A stretch of 32,982 nucleotides of DNA. It comes from Oscillospiraceae bacterium (lineage in GTDB: Bacteria; Bacillota; Clostridia; Oscillospirales; Butyricicoccaceae). The position numbers were made by a program, and so were the translations under genes. Under the pieces are notes generated by a model, which had not been told where the DNA came from, did no database searches, and saw nothing but the letters and a program-made list of their open reading frames with translations. Position 1 is the stretch's first letter. Every line of letters begins with the position of its first letter. Shown here in pieces: positions 23,795-31,880 of this stretch. Location of the stretch: the NCBI GenBank assembly GCA_015068285.1, contig SVKW01000005.1, forward strand, positions 1 to 32,982, given 5' to 3'.

Positions 23795-26179
23795 TTATTC
23801 AATTACAATAAGCTCGGACAATGCACGGGTATACGCGATGTACTGCTCATTTTTAGTCATATCGCGCGGCACAGCATATACCTTATCAAACTCAAGACCT
23901 TTTGCGCTTTCGATGTCGATGAAAGACACCTTGTCTTTTTCTGTCTTTCCAACCACAACAGCGTCGTTTTTCTTATACATCGAAACAACGCGCTTCATAT
24001 ATGGTGACTTCAGATCTTTGCAGATAATTGCAACACGCTTGCCTTCTGTATCAAGGCTGATATACGGTAATTCCTCAAAGTCCATATGCTCAACTTCAAC
24101 GCCGTTGATACCGACAGCCTGCGTTGTCATATCAAGCTTTTCATTACTGTAATCGGCAATCTGAATCGTATTGCGATAGTTGATAGGAAGTTCAAAATGA
24201 GAAAATCCGCGAATCATATCAAGCTTATTCCAGTCATCTGTGCCTCTGCCGATTTTTATAAGCTGATTTGTGTCGCCGTAGATATTGAAGATTACTCCGC
24301 CGTTGACCTTGTTCATCAGTTTATATTCGCAAGGCGAAATATCCTGACCTTCGTCGACTGCAAGCAGGGCATCACTTGTTCTTATCTTGCCGTACATAAG
24401 ATAGAAGAATAAAAGCTTTGCGTAAATGTAGAAACGATAATGCTCGATGTTTTTCAGCTCGCTGATAGTTTTGTTCCATTCGCCGACAGCCTGTGCAAAG
24501 CTTTCGGCAAAAATCTCCTCTACATCAAAGGAAAGCAGACGGTCACGGGAGCGGATAAGGGAGTTGAATTCATCTTCCGAGATAGTTTTGCTCCTTATCT
24601 CCTCGATTTCCTTTTCAACATCACCTACACCCTTTGTATGGTCGATAATTCGCTGTTTTGCAGCGGCAATATCGTCGTTATAGGCTGTGATATTTCTGTA
24701 TGAGCCTGCAATAGCATCGTGTGGAATGCCGAGCAGATGGAGATGCCATTCAAGATTAGGTGTTTTATAGTTGATGCGCGAAGCATTCTTGATTGTATTA
24801 GGCTCTCCTCTTTCGAGATTCTTTTCGACAATCGATTTTGCCTTACTTACAATAAGACGGTGCATCGTATCACGCTCTCGTTCATATCGGGCAATATGGA
24901 CATGGTCGCGGGATATTTTTTCAAGAAGGCTTGCCTTACGCTCTTCGCGCTGGGCAATCATTTCTCGTGCCGAGTTTTCACCGCTGAGAATTGCCGAGAT
25001 GGTCTGGAGATAAACGTCAATTTTCTTATAAGTATTGTCGTCGAAGACTATATTTTTATTGAAACCAAACTTTTCGTTAATCTTGTCGATCTTTGAATAT
25101 GAAACTTCTTCTTCAAACTTATCCCAAACATCTTTGTATGCTTTGTTCAGCGCTTCTTCAAACTCATCAGAGTATAAATAGGCGAGGAAATCCTGCGGAA
25201 GATCCTTTTCGCTGATGATTTTATCGGCATTTTTAAGGATCTTCGTTCTGATTAGCTTTTTCTCCTTGTTTTTCTGATTCATCGGCATAACTTTGCGGGA
25301 AATGACGTGTTCTTCATACTCACTGAGGAGATAGCTGTAATATTTTTCTACTGTTATGCGCTCAATTTTGCTCAGCTCAAGACGCTCCGAAAGAGCGTTG
25401 ATATGCATATTGAACATTTCATTAGGAGTGATAATCTTGACTCGCTCCCAGTTAAGCTTTGGATTATTAAACTTGAGATAGGACAATCTGTGGAGCAAAA
25501 CCATTGTCTTACCGGAGCCTGCACAGCCCTGAACAATAATATCATTTTCAAACGGAAGGCGGTTGATGTTATTCTGCTCTTCCTGCATGGAAACGATGAT
25601 TGGTGTAAGCTCGCGCTGCTGACGCTTTTCATTGAGGATTTTAATGAGAAATGGCTCTGTTACGATGTCAGCACCCATTACATCAGCGCCTGCTCCCTCC
25701 CTGCCTGCGCCATAAGCCATACTCTGATACTCATTTTCATAGGCAACGAGCTCAGCATCTTTTACAAACAGGGCGCGTCTAAGAAGCAATCTGTAATCGA
25801 AGTCGTTATGTGTAAACTCCAGCTCGTTTTTCATGTAGAAACGCTGACCGACAGGCGTACGCCAGTCGTAGACAAGAAACTTATTGTCAAGGTAAATCGA
25901 GCGTTCACCTATATAGGCTATAAGACCTTCGTTTTCGTCACCCTTGACGGCAAAATCCATTCGTCCTGTGTAAGGTGAATTATATAAATTGGCAAACTCC
26001 GCTCTTTCTCTGCGGTTTTCGTTAGCGTCAGCTATTCGTGTTACATCACCGTAAAGCATCTCACCAAAAGCGTTGGTGGCATAAGTGGGATTTTTATCGA
26101 GGAATAAAATATGGTCCTCTATTTCTTCCTTGACTTTCGTAAGGTATTTTTCTTCTTCTTCAAAAACTTTGTCTTTCAT
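23795..26179 (-). CDS. HelD-like superfamily 1 helicase
   Basis: A 794-residue UvrD/Rep-type protein of the HelD group. It has an N-terminal coiled-coil arm (FEEEEKYLTKVKEEIEDHIL), a split helicase core with Walker A GCAGSGKT at 218-225, a long inserted helical region (about 300-560), Walker B LLAVDEGQDISP, NIYGDTNQLIK, and the C-terminal motif with AYTRAL. HelD removes stalled RNA polymerase from DNA and recycles it; that is known from Bacillus and mycobacteria and is inferred here. The start is the ATG at 26179, preceded by GAGGTG; a reading from 26188 adds three residues without support. The SUKH gene follows one base after its stop. Confidence 0.9.
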   Translation of the reverse strand: MKDKVFEEEEKYLTKVKEEIEDHILFLDKNPTYATNAFGEMLYGDVTRIADANENRRERAEFANLYNSPYTGRMDFAVKGDENEGLIAYIGERSIYLDNKFLVYDWRTPVGQRFYMKNELEFTHNDFDYRLLLRRALFVKDAELVAYENEYQSMAYGAGREGAGADVMGADIVTEPFLIKILNEKRQQRELTPIIVSMQEEQNNINRLPFENDIIVQGCAGSGKTMVLLHRLSYLKFNNPKLNWERVKIITPNEMFNMHINALSERLELSKIERITVEKYYSYLLSEYEEHVISRKVMPMNQKNKEKKLIRTKILKNADKIISEKDLPQDFLAYLYSDEFEEALNKAYKDVWDKFEEEVSYSKIDKINEKFGFNKNIVFDDNTYKKIDVYLQTISAILSGENSAREMIAQREERKASLLEKISRDHVHIARYERERDTMHRLIVSKAKSIVEKNLERGEPNTIKNASRINYKTPNLEWHLHLLGIPHDAIAGSYRNITAYNDDIAAAKQRIIDHTKGVGDVEKEIEEIRSKTISEDEFNSLIRSRDRLLSFDVEEIFAESFAQAVGEWNKTISELKNIEHYRFYIYAKLLFFYLMYGKIRTSDALLAVDEGQDISPCEYKLMNKVNGGVIFNIYGDTNQLIKIGRGTDDWNKLDMIRGFSHFELPINYRNTIQIADYSNEKLDMTTQAVGINGVEVEHMDFEELPYISLDTEGKRVAIICKDLKSPYMKRVVSMYKKNDAVVVGKTEKDKVSFIDIESAKGLEFDKVYAVPRDMTKNEQYIAYTRALSELIVIE

Positions 26180-26225
26180 ATAAATCACCTCTTTTCAAAT
26201 TATTCTTTATATTCCGTTGAGATTA

Positions 26226-26234
26226 TGTTATAAT
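26226..26234 (+). promoter_or_regulatory. Extended -10 promoter for small membrane protein
   Basis: TGTTATAAT: perfect TATAAT with extended TGn, about 27 bases before the ATG at 26262. Confidence 0.6.
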
Positions 26235-26261
26235 ATACTTATCAGATTAAAGGAGGACAGC

Positions 26262-26582
26262 ATGGAAGAGCTTAAAACCAAAATCAAATACTATCTTCGA
26301 AAACTCACCGAGCGGCCGATAATCTGCTTCTGTGTAGCTATTGCCATTCTGTTGCTTCAATATATTTTGCTGGAAATCATTCCATTTCGATTTATAAGTA
26401 CAGTAATTGCACTTCTGATGCAGTTTTCCACTCTTGCTTTGTGCAGTAAAGCCGTTGTTTTTGCCGCCGATGCCTGCTCACTCAGAACAATGATAGCACT
26501 TTTTATGATATTTTTCATTCTGGTGGTCGTTGTTCTCATTTCCTCAGCAGGACTTGTTGTAATGCGCCTTCTGGGAGCCTGA
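26262..26582 (+). CDS. Small hypothetical membrane protein
   Basis: A 106-residue protein of no recognised family. A basic amphipathic start (MEELKTKIKYYLRKLTERP) is followed by three hydrophobic segments, about residues 20-42, 44-68 and 73-100. Start fixed by AGGAGG (26251-26256) five bases before the ATG. It is a single gene with promoter and terminator, divergent from the helicase. Confidence 0.75.
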   Translation: MEELKTKIKYYLRKLTERPIICFCVAIAILLLQYILLEIIPFRFISTVIALLMQFSTLALCSKAVVFAADACSLRTMIALFMIFFILVVVVLISSAGLVVMRLLGA

Positions 26583-26604
26583 TATTTTAAATAAAGACAC
26601 AACA

Positions 26605-26631
26605 ATCAGGGCGGGGATTTTCCGCCCTGAT
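26605..26631 (+). terminator. Intrinsic terminator
   Basis: A 10-bp stem ATCAGGGCGG / CCGCCCTGAT with a 7-base loop, followed by TTTTATG. It ends the small membrane protein gene and may also serve the convergent dipeptidase gene. Confidence 0.88.
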
Positions 26632-26647
26632 TTTTATGTATAACTTC

Positions 26648-27610
26648 TTATTTCATTGAAGCCTTGATTACTCTGAGAGCATTTTCGTGGTTGATCATGT
26701 CGATTTCACGAGGTGTGAAGTGCTTGGAAAGAGCCTCTTCAAGCTTTGGCATACCTGCATAGTCAACCCATTCAAGTGTTGGAGCGATACCGTCAAAGTC
26801 AGAGCCCCATGCAACAGCTTCCATACCGGCCTTATCCTTGATGTGGAGCATATGCTTTACAACATCGTCGATTGTGGAGAAGTTGCTGCCGTCACGAAGG
26901 AAGGAGCTGGAGAAGTTTACACCGACAACAGAGCCTGTTTCGCCCACAAGCTTGAGCTGTTCATCCCAGAGATTTCTCTTGTGGGAAGCAAGATTTCTTG
27001 CGCAGGAATGGGATGCTACGAATGGCTTCTTGGAGTACTTTGCCACATCATAGAAACCGCCTTCATTGAGGTGAGATACGTCGATGAGCATACCGAGTTC
27101 ATTCATATAACCGAGAGCTTCAATACCGAATTCCTTGAGGCCCTTCTTCATAATTGTATCGTCATCGGAGTTTGGATAGCCGAAACAGTTTTCAAAGTTC
27201 CATGTGAGAGTGATAAGACGGACACCCTTATCGTAGAACTCCTTGATTCTTTCCATCTTGCCCTGAACAGGGTCGCCTTCTTCGATTGTAAGGATGGAGG
27301 ACATCTTGCCTTCAGCCTTATTCTTCATGATTTCATCATAGTTGCGTGCAGGAAGAATGAACTCCTTATTCTTTTCCATTTCGGAAAGATAGACTTCATA
27401 AGCCTTATTGAAATATTTATATGAGCTGTCTTCGCCATAGATTTCCTTCATCTTCATCATAGGAATGAAGATAGCAAAGAACTGAGCAAGGCAGCCGCCC
27501 TTCTGAAGCTTTGCAATATCAATATGACCATCGTTCTCACGAAGAGCAATCTTGCCGTCAGAAAGAGCCATGCGCATAATAGTGTCACAATGCATATCTA
27601 CAATTTTCAT
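26648..27610 (-). CDS. M19 membrane-dipeptidase family protein
   Basis: A 320-residue zinc dipeptidase of the renal-dipeptidase family, here without signal peptide and so probably cytoplasmic. Metal-site residues are visible: H7 and D9 in VDMHCDT, the bridging Glu at 110/111 in LTIEEGDP, H180 in IDVSHLNE, H201 in VASHSCAR, and D271/D273 in WGSDFDG. It hydrolyses dipeptides, often including D-amino acid or dehydro forms; the substrate here is unknown. Start ATG with GGAGG upstream. Codon use is biased like the neighbouring highly expressed genes. Confidence 0.95.
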   Translation of the reverse strand: MKIVDMHCDTIMRMALSDGKIALRENDGHIDIAKLQKGGCLAQFFAIFIPMMKMKEIYGEDSSYKYFNKAYEVYLSEMEKNKEFILPARNYDEIMKNKAEGKMSSILTIEEGDPVQGKMERIKEFYDKGVRLITLTWNFENCFGYPNSDDDTIMKKGLKEFGIEALGYMNELGMLIDVSHLNEGGFYDVAKYSKKPFVASHSCARNLASHKRNLWDEQLKLVGETGSVVGVNFSSSFLRDGSNFSTIDDVVKHMLHIKDKAGMEAVAWGSDFDGIAPTLEWVDYAGMPKLEEALSKHFTPREIDMINHENALRVIKASMK

Positions 27611-27651
27611 AAATGTACCTCCACTTTATTGGATTTTTTTGTGTTTGCTAT

Positions 27652-27660
27652 ATTATAACA
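27652..27660 (-). promoter_or_regulatory. Extended -10 promoter for M19 dipeptidase
   Basis: The minus strand reads TGTTATAAT, a perfect extended -10, about 40 bases upstream of the ATG at 27610. Confidence 0.6.
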
Positions 27661-27700
27661 TTAAATTTTGCAAATTAAAAGAAAAATTTGAAAAAAAGAC

Positions 27701-27729
27701 TTGTTTATTTTGGAATTAAGTGATAGAAT
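27701..27729 (+). promoter_or_regulatory. Promoter of the serine operon
   Basis: TTGTTT (27701-27706), 17-base spacer, TAGAAT (27724-27729). Leaves a leader of about 100 bases before the aminotransferase ATG. Confidence 0.6.
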
Positions 27730-27731
27730 AA

Positions 27732-27801
27732 AAATGTCAATAAAATGGTATTTATGCGAAGCTGTATGTATGTTTCGCTTTTGTGCTATGTTTTGACATT
27801 T
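27732..27801 (+). promoter_or_regulatory. Structured 5' leader of the serine operon
   Basis: AAATGTCAA (27732-27740) pairs perfectly over 9 bp with TTGACATTT (27793-27801). Inside this closing stem, GCGAA (27756-27760) pairs with TTCGC (27774-27778) around a 13-base loop. It could be a regulatory RNA element of unknown class. The 3' strand TTGACA, with TATATT at 27815-27820, can also be read as a second promoter, so the pairing may be incidental. Confidence 0.4.
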
Positions 27802-27837
27802 AAATTGATTACAATATATTTATTGGAGGAGATTATA

Positions 27838-28908
27838 ATGCATAAGAAACTCTTTATCCCAGGTCCAATCGACTGCCGTCCAGAAGTTCTTGAAAAGCTC
27901 GCTCAGCCAATGATCGGCCACCGTACAAAGGAATGTACAGAAATCGGCCAGAGAATCATGGCTAACATGCAGAAGATCTGGAAGACTAAGAACGTTGTTG
28001 TTATTTCCACAACATCCGGTTCCGGTCTTATGGAAGCTGCTATCAAGTGCTGCACAGCTAAGCGCGCAGCTTGCTTCTCTGTTGGTTCTTTCGGTGACAG
28101 ATGGCACAAGATGGCTACAACAAACGGCGTTGAAGCTGACATCTTCCGTTCCGAAGAAGGTAAGTGCACAACTCCAGAAATGGTTGAAGAAGCTCTTGCT
28201 ACAGGTAAGTATGACCTTATCACAGTTACACATAACGAAACATCTTCCGGTGTTATGAACCCAGTTGGCGAAATCGCTAAGGTTGTTGCTAAGTACCCAG
28301 ATGTAGTATTCTGCGTTGACTCCGTTTCTTCCGCAGGCGGCGCTGATATCCCAGTTGACGAATGGGGCATCGACATCTGCATCACATCCACACAGAAGTG
28401 CCTTGGTGTTCCTCCAGGACTTTCCCTCGCATCTGTTTCCGAAAAGGCTTACAACAGAGCTAAGACAGTTCCTAACCGTGGTCTTTACCTCGACATCGTT
28501 TCTATCTATGACATGATGGCTGAAAAGGCTCAGTATCCTTCCACACCAGCTCTCTCCCTTATGTACGCTCTTGACTGGCAGCTCGATCAGATCGTTAACG
28601 TTGAAGGTATCGAAAACCGTTACGCTCGTCACATCGAAATGGCTGAATACATCCGTGCATGGGCTAAGAAGCACTTCGGTCTCGTAGCTGATGAAGCTCA
28701 CCTTTCCAACACACTTACAGTTATCAAGAAGCCAGAAAACGTAGATATCGCTGACCTCAACAAGAAGCTCGGTGAACTCGGTCTCACAGTTGCTCCTGGT
28801 TACGGCAAGCTTAAGGCTTCTTCCTTCCGTATCTCCCATATGGGCGACTACACAATGGAAGACATGAAGCTCGTTACATCCTCTATCGAAAAGGTTCTCG
28901 GCTTGTAA
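27838..28908 (+). CDS. Class-V PLP aminotransferase, probable phosphoserine aminotransferase
   Basis: A 356-residue fold-type I aminotransferase of the alanine-glyoxylate/serine-pyruvate group. It has the PGPIDCRPEVL start, STTSGSGLMEAA, D161 in CVDSVSSAGG, and the PLP lysine K187 in ITSTQKCLG. It is not the classical SerC. In Thermotoga, archaea and many Clostridia an enzyme of this type sits beside serA and makes 3-phosphoserine. Position directly before serA makes that role likely. Start ATG at 27838, with GGAGGAG six bases upstream; the frame is open further upstream to 27745 through the leader but without a ribosome site. Codon use is strongly biased, indicating high expression. Confidence 0.88.
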   Translation: MHKKLFIPGPIDCRPEVLEKLAQPMIGHRTKECTEIGQRIMANMQKIWKTKNVVVISTTSGSGLMEAAIKCCTAKRAACFSVGSFGDRWHKMATTNGVEADIFRSEEGKCTTPEMVEEALATGKYDLITVTHNETSSGVMNPVGEIAKVVAKYPDVVFCVDSVSSAGGADIPVDEWGIDICITSTQKCLGVPPGLSLASVSEKAYNRAKTVPNRGLYLDIVSIYDMMAEKAQYPSTPALSLMYALDWQLDQIVNVEGIENRYARHIEMAEYIRAWAKKHFGLVADEAHLSNTLTVIKKPENVDIADLNKKLGELGLTVAPGYGKLKASSFRISHMGDYTMEDMKLVTSSIEKVLGL

Positions 28909-28921
28909 TTTGTATTTTCTT

Positions 28922-28988
28922 CTATAAAGGCGTACGCTGTACGCCTTTATAGTTATATTTACTGAAAAAATCTTCAGGGGGCTCCCCC
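28922..28988 (+). terminator. Two hairpins between aminotransferase and serA
   Basis: A perfect 14-bp stem (CTATAAAGGCGTAC / GTACGCCTTTATAG, loop GCT, 28922-28952) is followed only by TTATATTT. A second, GC-only hairpin GGGG-GCTC-CCCC lies at 28977-28988, with no T-run. No promoter is evident before serA. The hairpins may be a partial terminator or an RNA processing/stabilising signal that sets the ratio of the two proteins. Confidence 0.55.
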
Positions 28989-29024
28989 GCTATTACTATT
29001 TATATTCTAAAGGAGAATGTTATC

Positions 29025-29939
29025 ATGATTAAGATTCTTGCTTCTGACGGTATGGAGAAGGCAGCTGTTGCTCTCCTTCGCGAAAAGGGCTATGAAGTAG
29101 AAGAACAGTTCTACGCACCAGAAGAACTCGGCGCAAAGCTCGCTGAAGTTGACGTATTGGTAGTTCGTTCCGCAACTAAGGTTCGCAAGCCAATCATCGA
29201 CGAAGCTAAGAAGGCTGGCAAGCTTCAGCTCGTTATCCGCGGCGGTGTTGGCGTTGACAACATCGACGTAGCATACGCAGAAGAAAACGGCATCAAGGTT
29301 CGCAACACACCAAAGGCATCCAGCGACTCCGTTGCTGAACTCGCTCTCGGTCATATGTTCGCTCTCGCTCGTTACATTGCAGTTGCAAACGTAACAATGA
29401 AGAACGGCGAATGGAACAAGAAGAAGTACGAAGGTATCGAACTCGCTGGCAAGACACTCGGTCTTATCGGTATGGGTCGTATCTCCCAGTCTATCGCAAG
29501 AAAGGCTACAGCTCTCGGCATGAATGTTATCTACACAGATATCTTCGAAATCAAGGGTCTCCCAGAATCCTACAAGAGCATGAGCCGTGACGAAGTTCTC
29601 GCAAATGCTGACTTCGTTTCTCTCCACATTCCAGCAGCTAAGGACGGCAAGCCAGTTATCGGCGCAGCTGAACTCGCTCTCATGAAGCCAACAGCTTACA
29701 TCATCAACACAGCTCGTGGCGGTCTCGTTGACGAAGACGCTCTTGTAGAAGCTCTTGACAACGGCAAGCTCGCAGGCGCAGCTCTCGACGTATTCGCAGA
29801 AGAACCAGCTAAGAACGAAAAGGTTCTCAAGCACTCCAAGATTTCCCTCACACCACATATCGGCGGCTCCACAAAGGAAGCTCAGGCTCGTATCGGTATG
29901 GAAATCGTTGACATCATCGAAGACCACTTCAAGAAGTAA
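29025..29939 (+). CDS. serA: D-3-phosphoglycerate dehydrogenase, short form
   Basis: SerA oxidises 3-phosphoglycerate to 3-phosphohydroxypyruvate, the first step of serine synthesis. The 304-residue protein has the two-domain D-2-hydroxyacid dehydrogenase fold: IRGGVGVDNID, the nucleotide-binding LIGMGRISQSIA, catalytic Arg in NTARGGLVDE, Glu in DVFAEEP and His in TPHIGGST. It lacks the C-terminal ACT and ASB regulatory domains of the long form, so direct serine feedback through an ACT domain is not expected. The ribosome site is AAAGGAG. Codon bias is strong, matching its two neighbours. Confidence 0.94.
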   Translation: MIKILASDGMEKAAVALLREKGYEVEEQFYAPEELGAKLAEVDVLVVRSATKVRKPIIDEAKKAGKLQLVIRGGVGVDNIDVAYAEENGIKVRNTPKASSDSVAELALGHMFALARYIAVANVTMKNGEWNKKKYEGIELAGKTLGLIGMGRISQSIARKATALGMNVIYTDIFEIKGLPESYKSMSRDEVLANADFVSLHIPAAKDGKPVIGAAELALMKPTAYIINTARGGLVDEDALVEALDNGKLAGAALDVFAEEPAKNEKVLKHSKISLTPHIGGSTKEAQARIGMEIVDIIEDHFKK

Positions 29940-29960
29940 TTTTCTTCAATAAAATTAAAT

Positions 29961-29992
29961 AATAGGGACGGATGAGACCATCCGCCCCTATT
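29961..29992 (+). terminator. Hairpin between serA and DUF1015 gene
   Basis: A 13-bp stem with one A/C mismatch: AATAGGG-CGGATG against CATCCG-CCCTATT, loop AGAC. No T-run follows (ACCAAAG), so it is probably not a full terminator. Confidence 0.5.
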
Positions 29993-30029
29993 ACCAAAGT
30001 CAAATAATATAAAGGAGAAACTAACTAAT

Positions 30030-31274
30030 ATGGCAGTTGTAAGACCATTTAAGGCTATTCGTCCTACACCAGAACTTTCCGATAAGGTTGCTGCTCTTCC
30101 TTACGACGTAATGAACTCTGACGAAGCTCGCGAGATGGTTAAGGGCAATCCTTATTCCTTCCTCCACATCGACAAGGCTGAAATCGACCTCGATCCTTCT
30201 ATCGACCATTACGATCAGCGTGTTTACGAAAAGGCAGCTACAACACTTACAGAAATGATCAAGAACGGCACATTCATCCAGGATGAAAAGGCTTGCTACT
30301 ATGTTTACAAGCAGGTTATGGACGGCCGCGCTCAGATCGGTATCGTTGGTTGTGCATCTATCGACGACTATATCAACAACATCATCAAGAAGCACGAACT
30401 TACACGTGCTGACAAGGAAACAGACCGTGTAAACCACGTTGACTTCCTCGACGCTAACACAGGTCCTATCTTCCTCACATACAAGGCTCGCAAGGGCATC
30501 AACGAAATCGTTAACAAGACAATGGAAAATGCTCCTGTTTATGACTTCGTAACAGAAGACGGCATCGGCAACACAGTATGGGTTATCTCCGATGACGCAG
30601 ACGTAGCAGCTATTTCTCAGGAATTTGCTGATACACAGTACCTCTACATCGCTGACGGCCACCACAGAAGTGCTTCCGCAGTTCGTGTCGGCAGAAAGCG
30701 CCGTGTTCAGAACCCAGAATACACAGGTAACGAAGAATTCAACTTCTTCCTCTCCGTATTCTTCCCAGATGAGCAGCTTTACATCATGGACTACAACCGT
30801 GTAGTTGTTGACCTCAACGGTCTCACAGACGAAGAATACTTTGCTGCTGTTGAAAACAAGTTCACAGTTGAAGAATATAAGGGTGAAGGCCAGTACCGCC
30901 CAACAGAAAAGCATACATTCGGTATGTTCATCAACAACAAGTGGTACATCCTCACAGCTAAGGAAGGCACATACGATGCTAACGATCCAGTTGAACGCCT
31001 CGATGTTTCCATCCTCCAGAAGAACCTCCTCAACCCAATCCTCGGCATCGGCGATCCACGTACAGACAACCGCATCGACTTCGTTGGCGGTATCCGTGGT
31101 CTCGCAGAACTTGAACGCCGTGTAAATGAAGGCATGAAGGTTGCTTTCTCCATGTTCCCAACAACAATCGATGATCTTATCGACATCGCTGACGCAGGTA
31201 AGATTATGCCTCCAAAGTCCACATGGTTTGAGCCAAAGCTTCTCTCCGGTCTCTTCATCCACAAGCTTAAGTAA
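30030..31274 (+). CDS. DUF1015 family protein, third gene of the serine operon
   Basis: A 414-residue protein of the DUF1015 family, soluble, with the family's conserved features: AVVRPFKAIRPTPE and VAALPYDVMN at the start, YLYIADGHHRSASA in the middle (about residue 210), NPILGIGDPRTDNRIDFVGG, and a C-terminal PPKSTWFEPKLLSG. DGHHR resembles the GxxR motif of ParB/sulfiredoxin-fold proteins, the fold of free serine kinases such as SerK and SbnI. Family function is not established as far as I know. Here it follows a class-V aminotransferase and serA with the same strong codon bias, so it is a candidate for the last step from phosphoserine to serine. A GGAG lies about 12 bases before the ATG. 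Family call secure; function inferred. Confidence 0.92.
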   Translation: MAVVRPFKAIRPTPELSDKVAALPYDVMNSDEAREMVKGNPYSFLHIDKAEIDLDPSIDHYDQRVYEKAATTLTEMIKNGTFIQDEKACYYVYKQVMDGRAQIGIVGCASIDDYINNIIKKHELTRADKETDRVNHVDFLDANTGPIFLTYKARKGINEIVNKTMENAPVYDFVTEDGIGNTVWVISDDADVAAISQEFADTQYLYIADGHHRSASAVRVGRKRRVQNPEYTGNEEFNFFLSVFFPDEQLYIMDYNRVVVDLNGLTDEEYFAAVENKFTVEEYKGEGQYRPTEKHTFGMFINNKWYILTAKEGTYDANDPVERLDVSILQKNLLNPILGIGDPRTDNRIDFVGGIRGLAELERRVNEGMKVAFSMFPTTIDDLIDIADAGKIMPPKSTWFEPKLLSGLFIHKLK

Positions 31275-31289
31275 TCAATTACAAATAGC

Positions 31290-31315
31290 AAAAGCCACTC
31301 AGATGAGTGGCTTTT
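31290..31315 (+). terminator. Intrinsic terminator of the serine operon
   Basis: A perfect 11-bp stem AAAAGCCACTC / GAGTGGCTTTT with a 4-base loop, followed by TTATTTTG. Confidence 0.92.
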
Positions 31316-31324
31316 TTATTTTGT

Positions 31325-31870
31325 TTAGAACCAGTATTCACTATCCGGGGCATCAGGATAATAATCCATTTCCATAATGCCACCTCTTTCCATAGTTTCA
31401 AAATATGTAAGAGTTTTAAGCGACATTTCATGACCTACAATGATGATGGTATCATGATGGGAATACTTATCGAGTACAGCTCTCATTCTCCTGCGCATAG
31501 GCTCAAGTTCCTCCCATGTGCAGTCTTTCCCTGCTGGGTGAACGCCCTTATATTCCTTGAATTCTTTTGCTGCATCAGGAGATTTCCTCATTGTGTTGCT
31601 CATATCGGCAATCCATTCATGAAGTCCTACTTCAACAGCAACATCAATTCCTGTATTCTTTGAAATGATCTGTGCAGTCTGGAGTGCTCTTGTATACGGA
31701 GAAGAAATGATTATTTTTGCATTTTTAAGACGCTCATCATGGGAAGTTTCTTCAGCTTTTTCGACACCTTCTTTTGCAAGAGGAGCAAAATTCTTGCCAA
31801 ATCCCCAGAATCCATATTTATCTGCCTGTGTATAATCAGGCTCTGCGTGTCGTACGATATATACTTTCAT
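31325..31870 (-). CDS. Histidine phosphatase superfamily protein
   Basis: A 181-residue branch-1 histidine phosphatase (phosphoglycerate-mutase-like). The catalytic motif is VRHAEPDY, with Ala in place of the usual Gly of RHGE. Other motifs are ISSPYTRALQTA and VGHEMSL with the second catalytic His. Substrate unknown: these enzymes act on sugar phosphates, nucleotides or phosphoserine. The start is the ATG at 31870, with GGGAGA seven bases upstream; a reading from 31891 overlaps thiN. It is the last gene of the rsgA-thiN unit and ends against the serine operon terminator. Confidence 0.88.
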   Translation of the reverse strand: MKVYIVRHAEPDYTQADKYGFWGFGKNFAPLAKEGVEKAEETSHDERLKNAKIIISSPYTRALQTAQIISKNTGIDVAVEVGLHEWIADMSNTMRKSPDAAKEFKEYKGVHPAGKDCTWEELEPMRRRMRAVLDKYSHHDTIIIVGHEMSLKTLTYFETMERGGIMEMDYYPDAPDSEYWF

Positions 31871-31880
31871 AAGCTTCTCC

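Noticed and set aside
27745-27837. In-frame N-terminal extension of the aminotransferase
   Set aside because: No ribosome site at 27745; the ATG at 27838 has an ideal one and gives the family's usual N-terminus.
27820-31262. Long minus-strand frames opposite the aminotransferase, serA and DUF1015 genes
   Set aside because: Same codon-bias shadow effect; translations are Cys/Val/Asn-rich without motifs.
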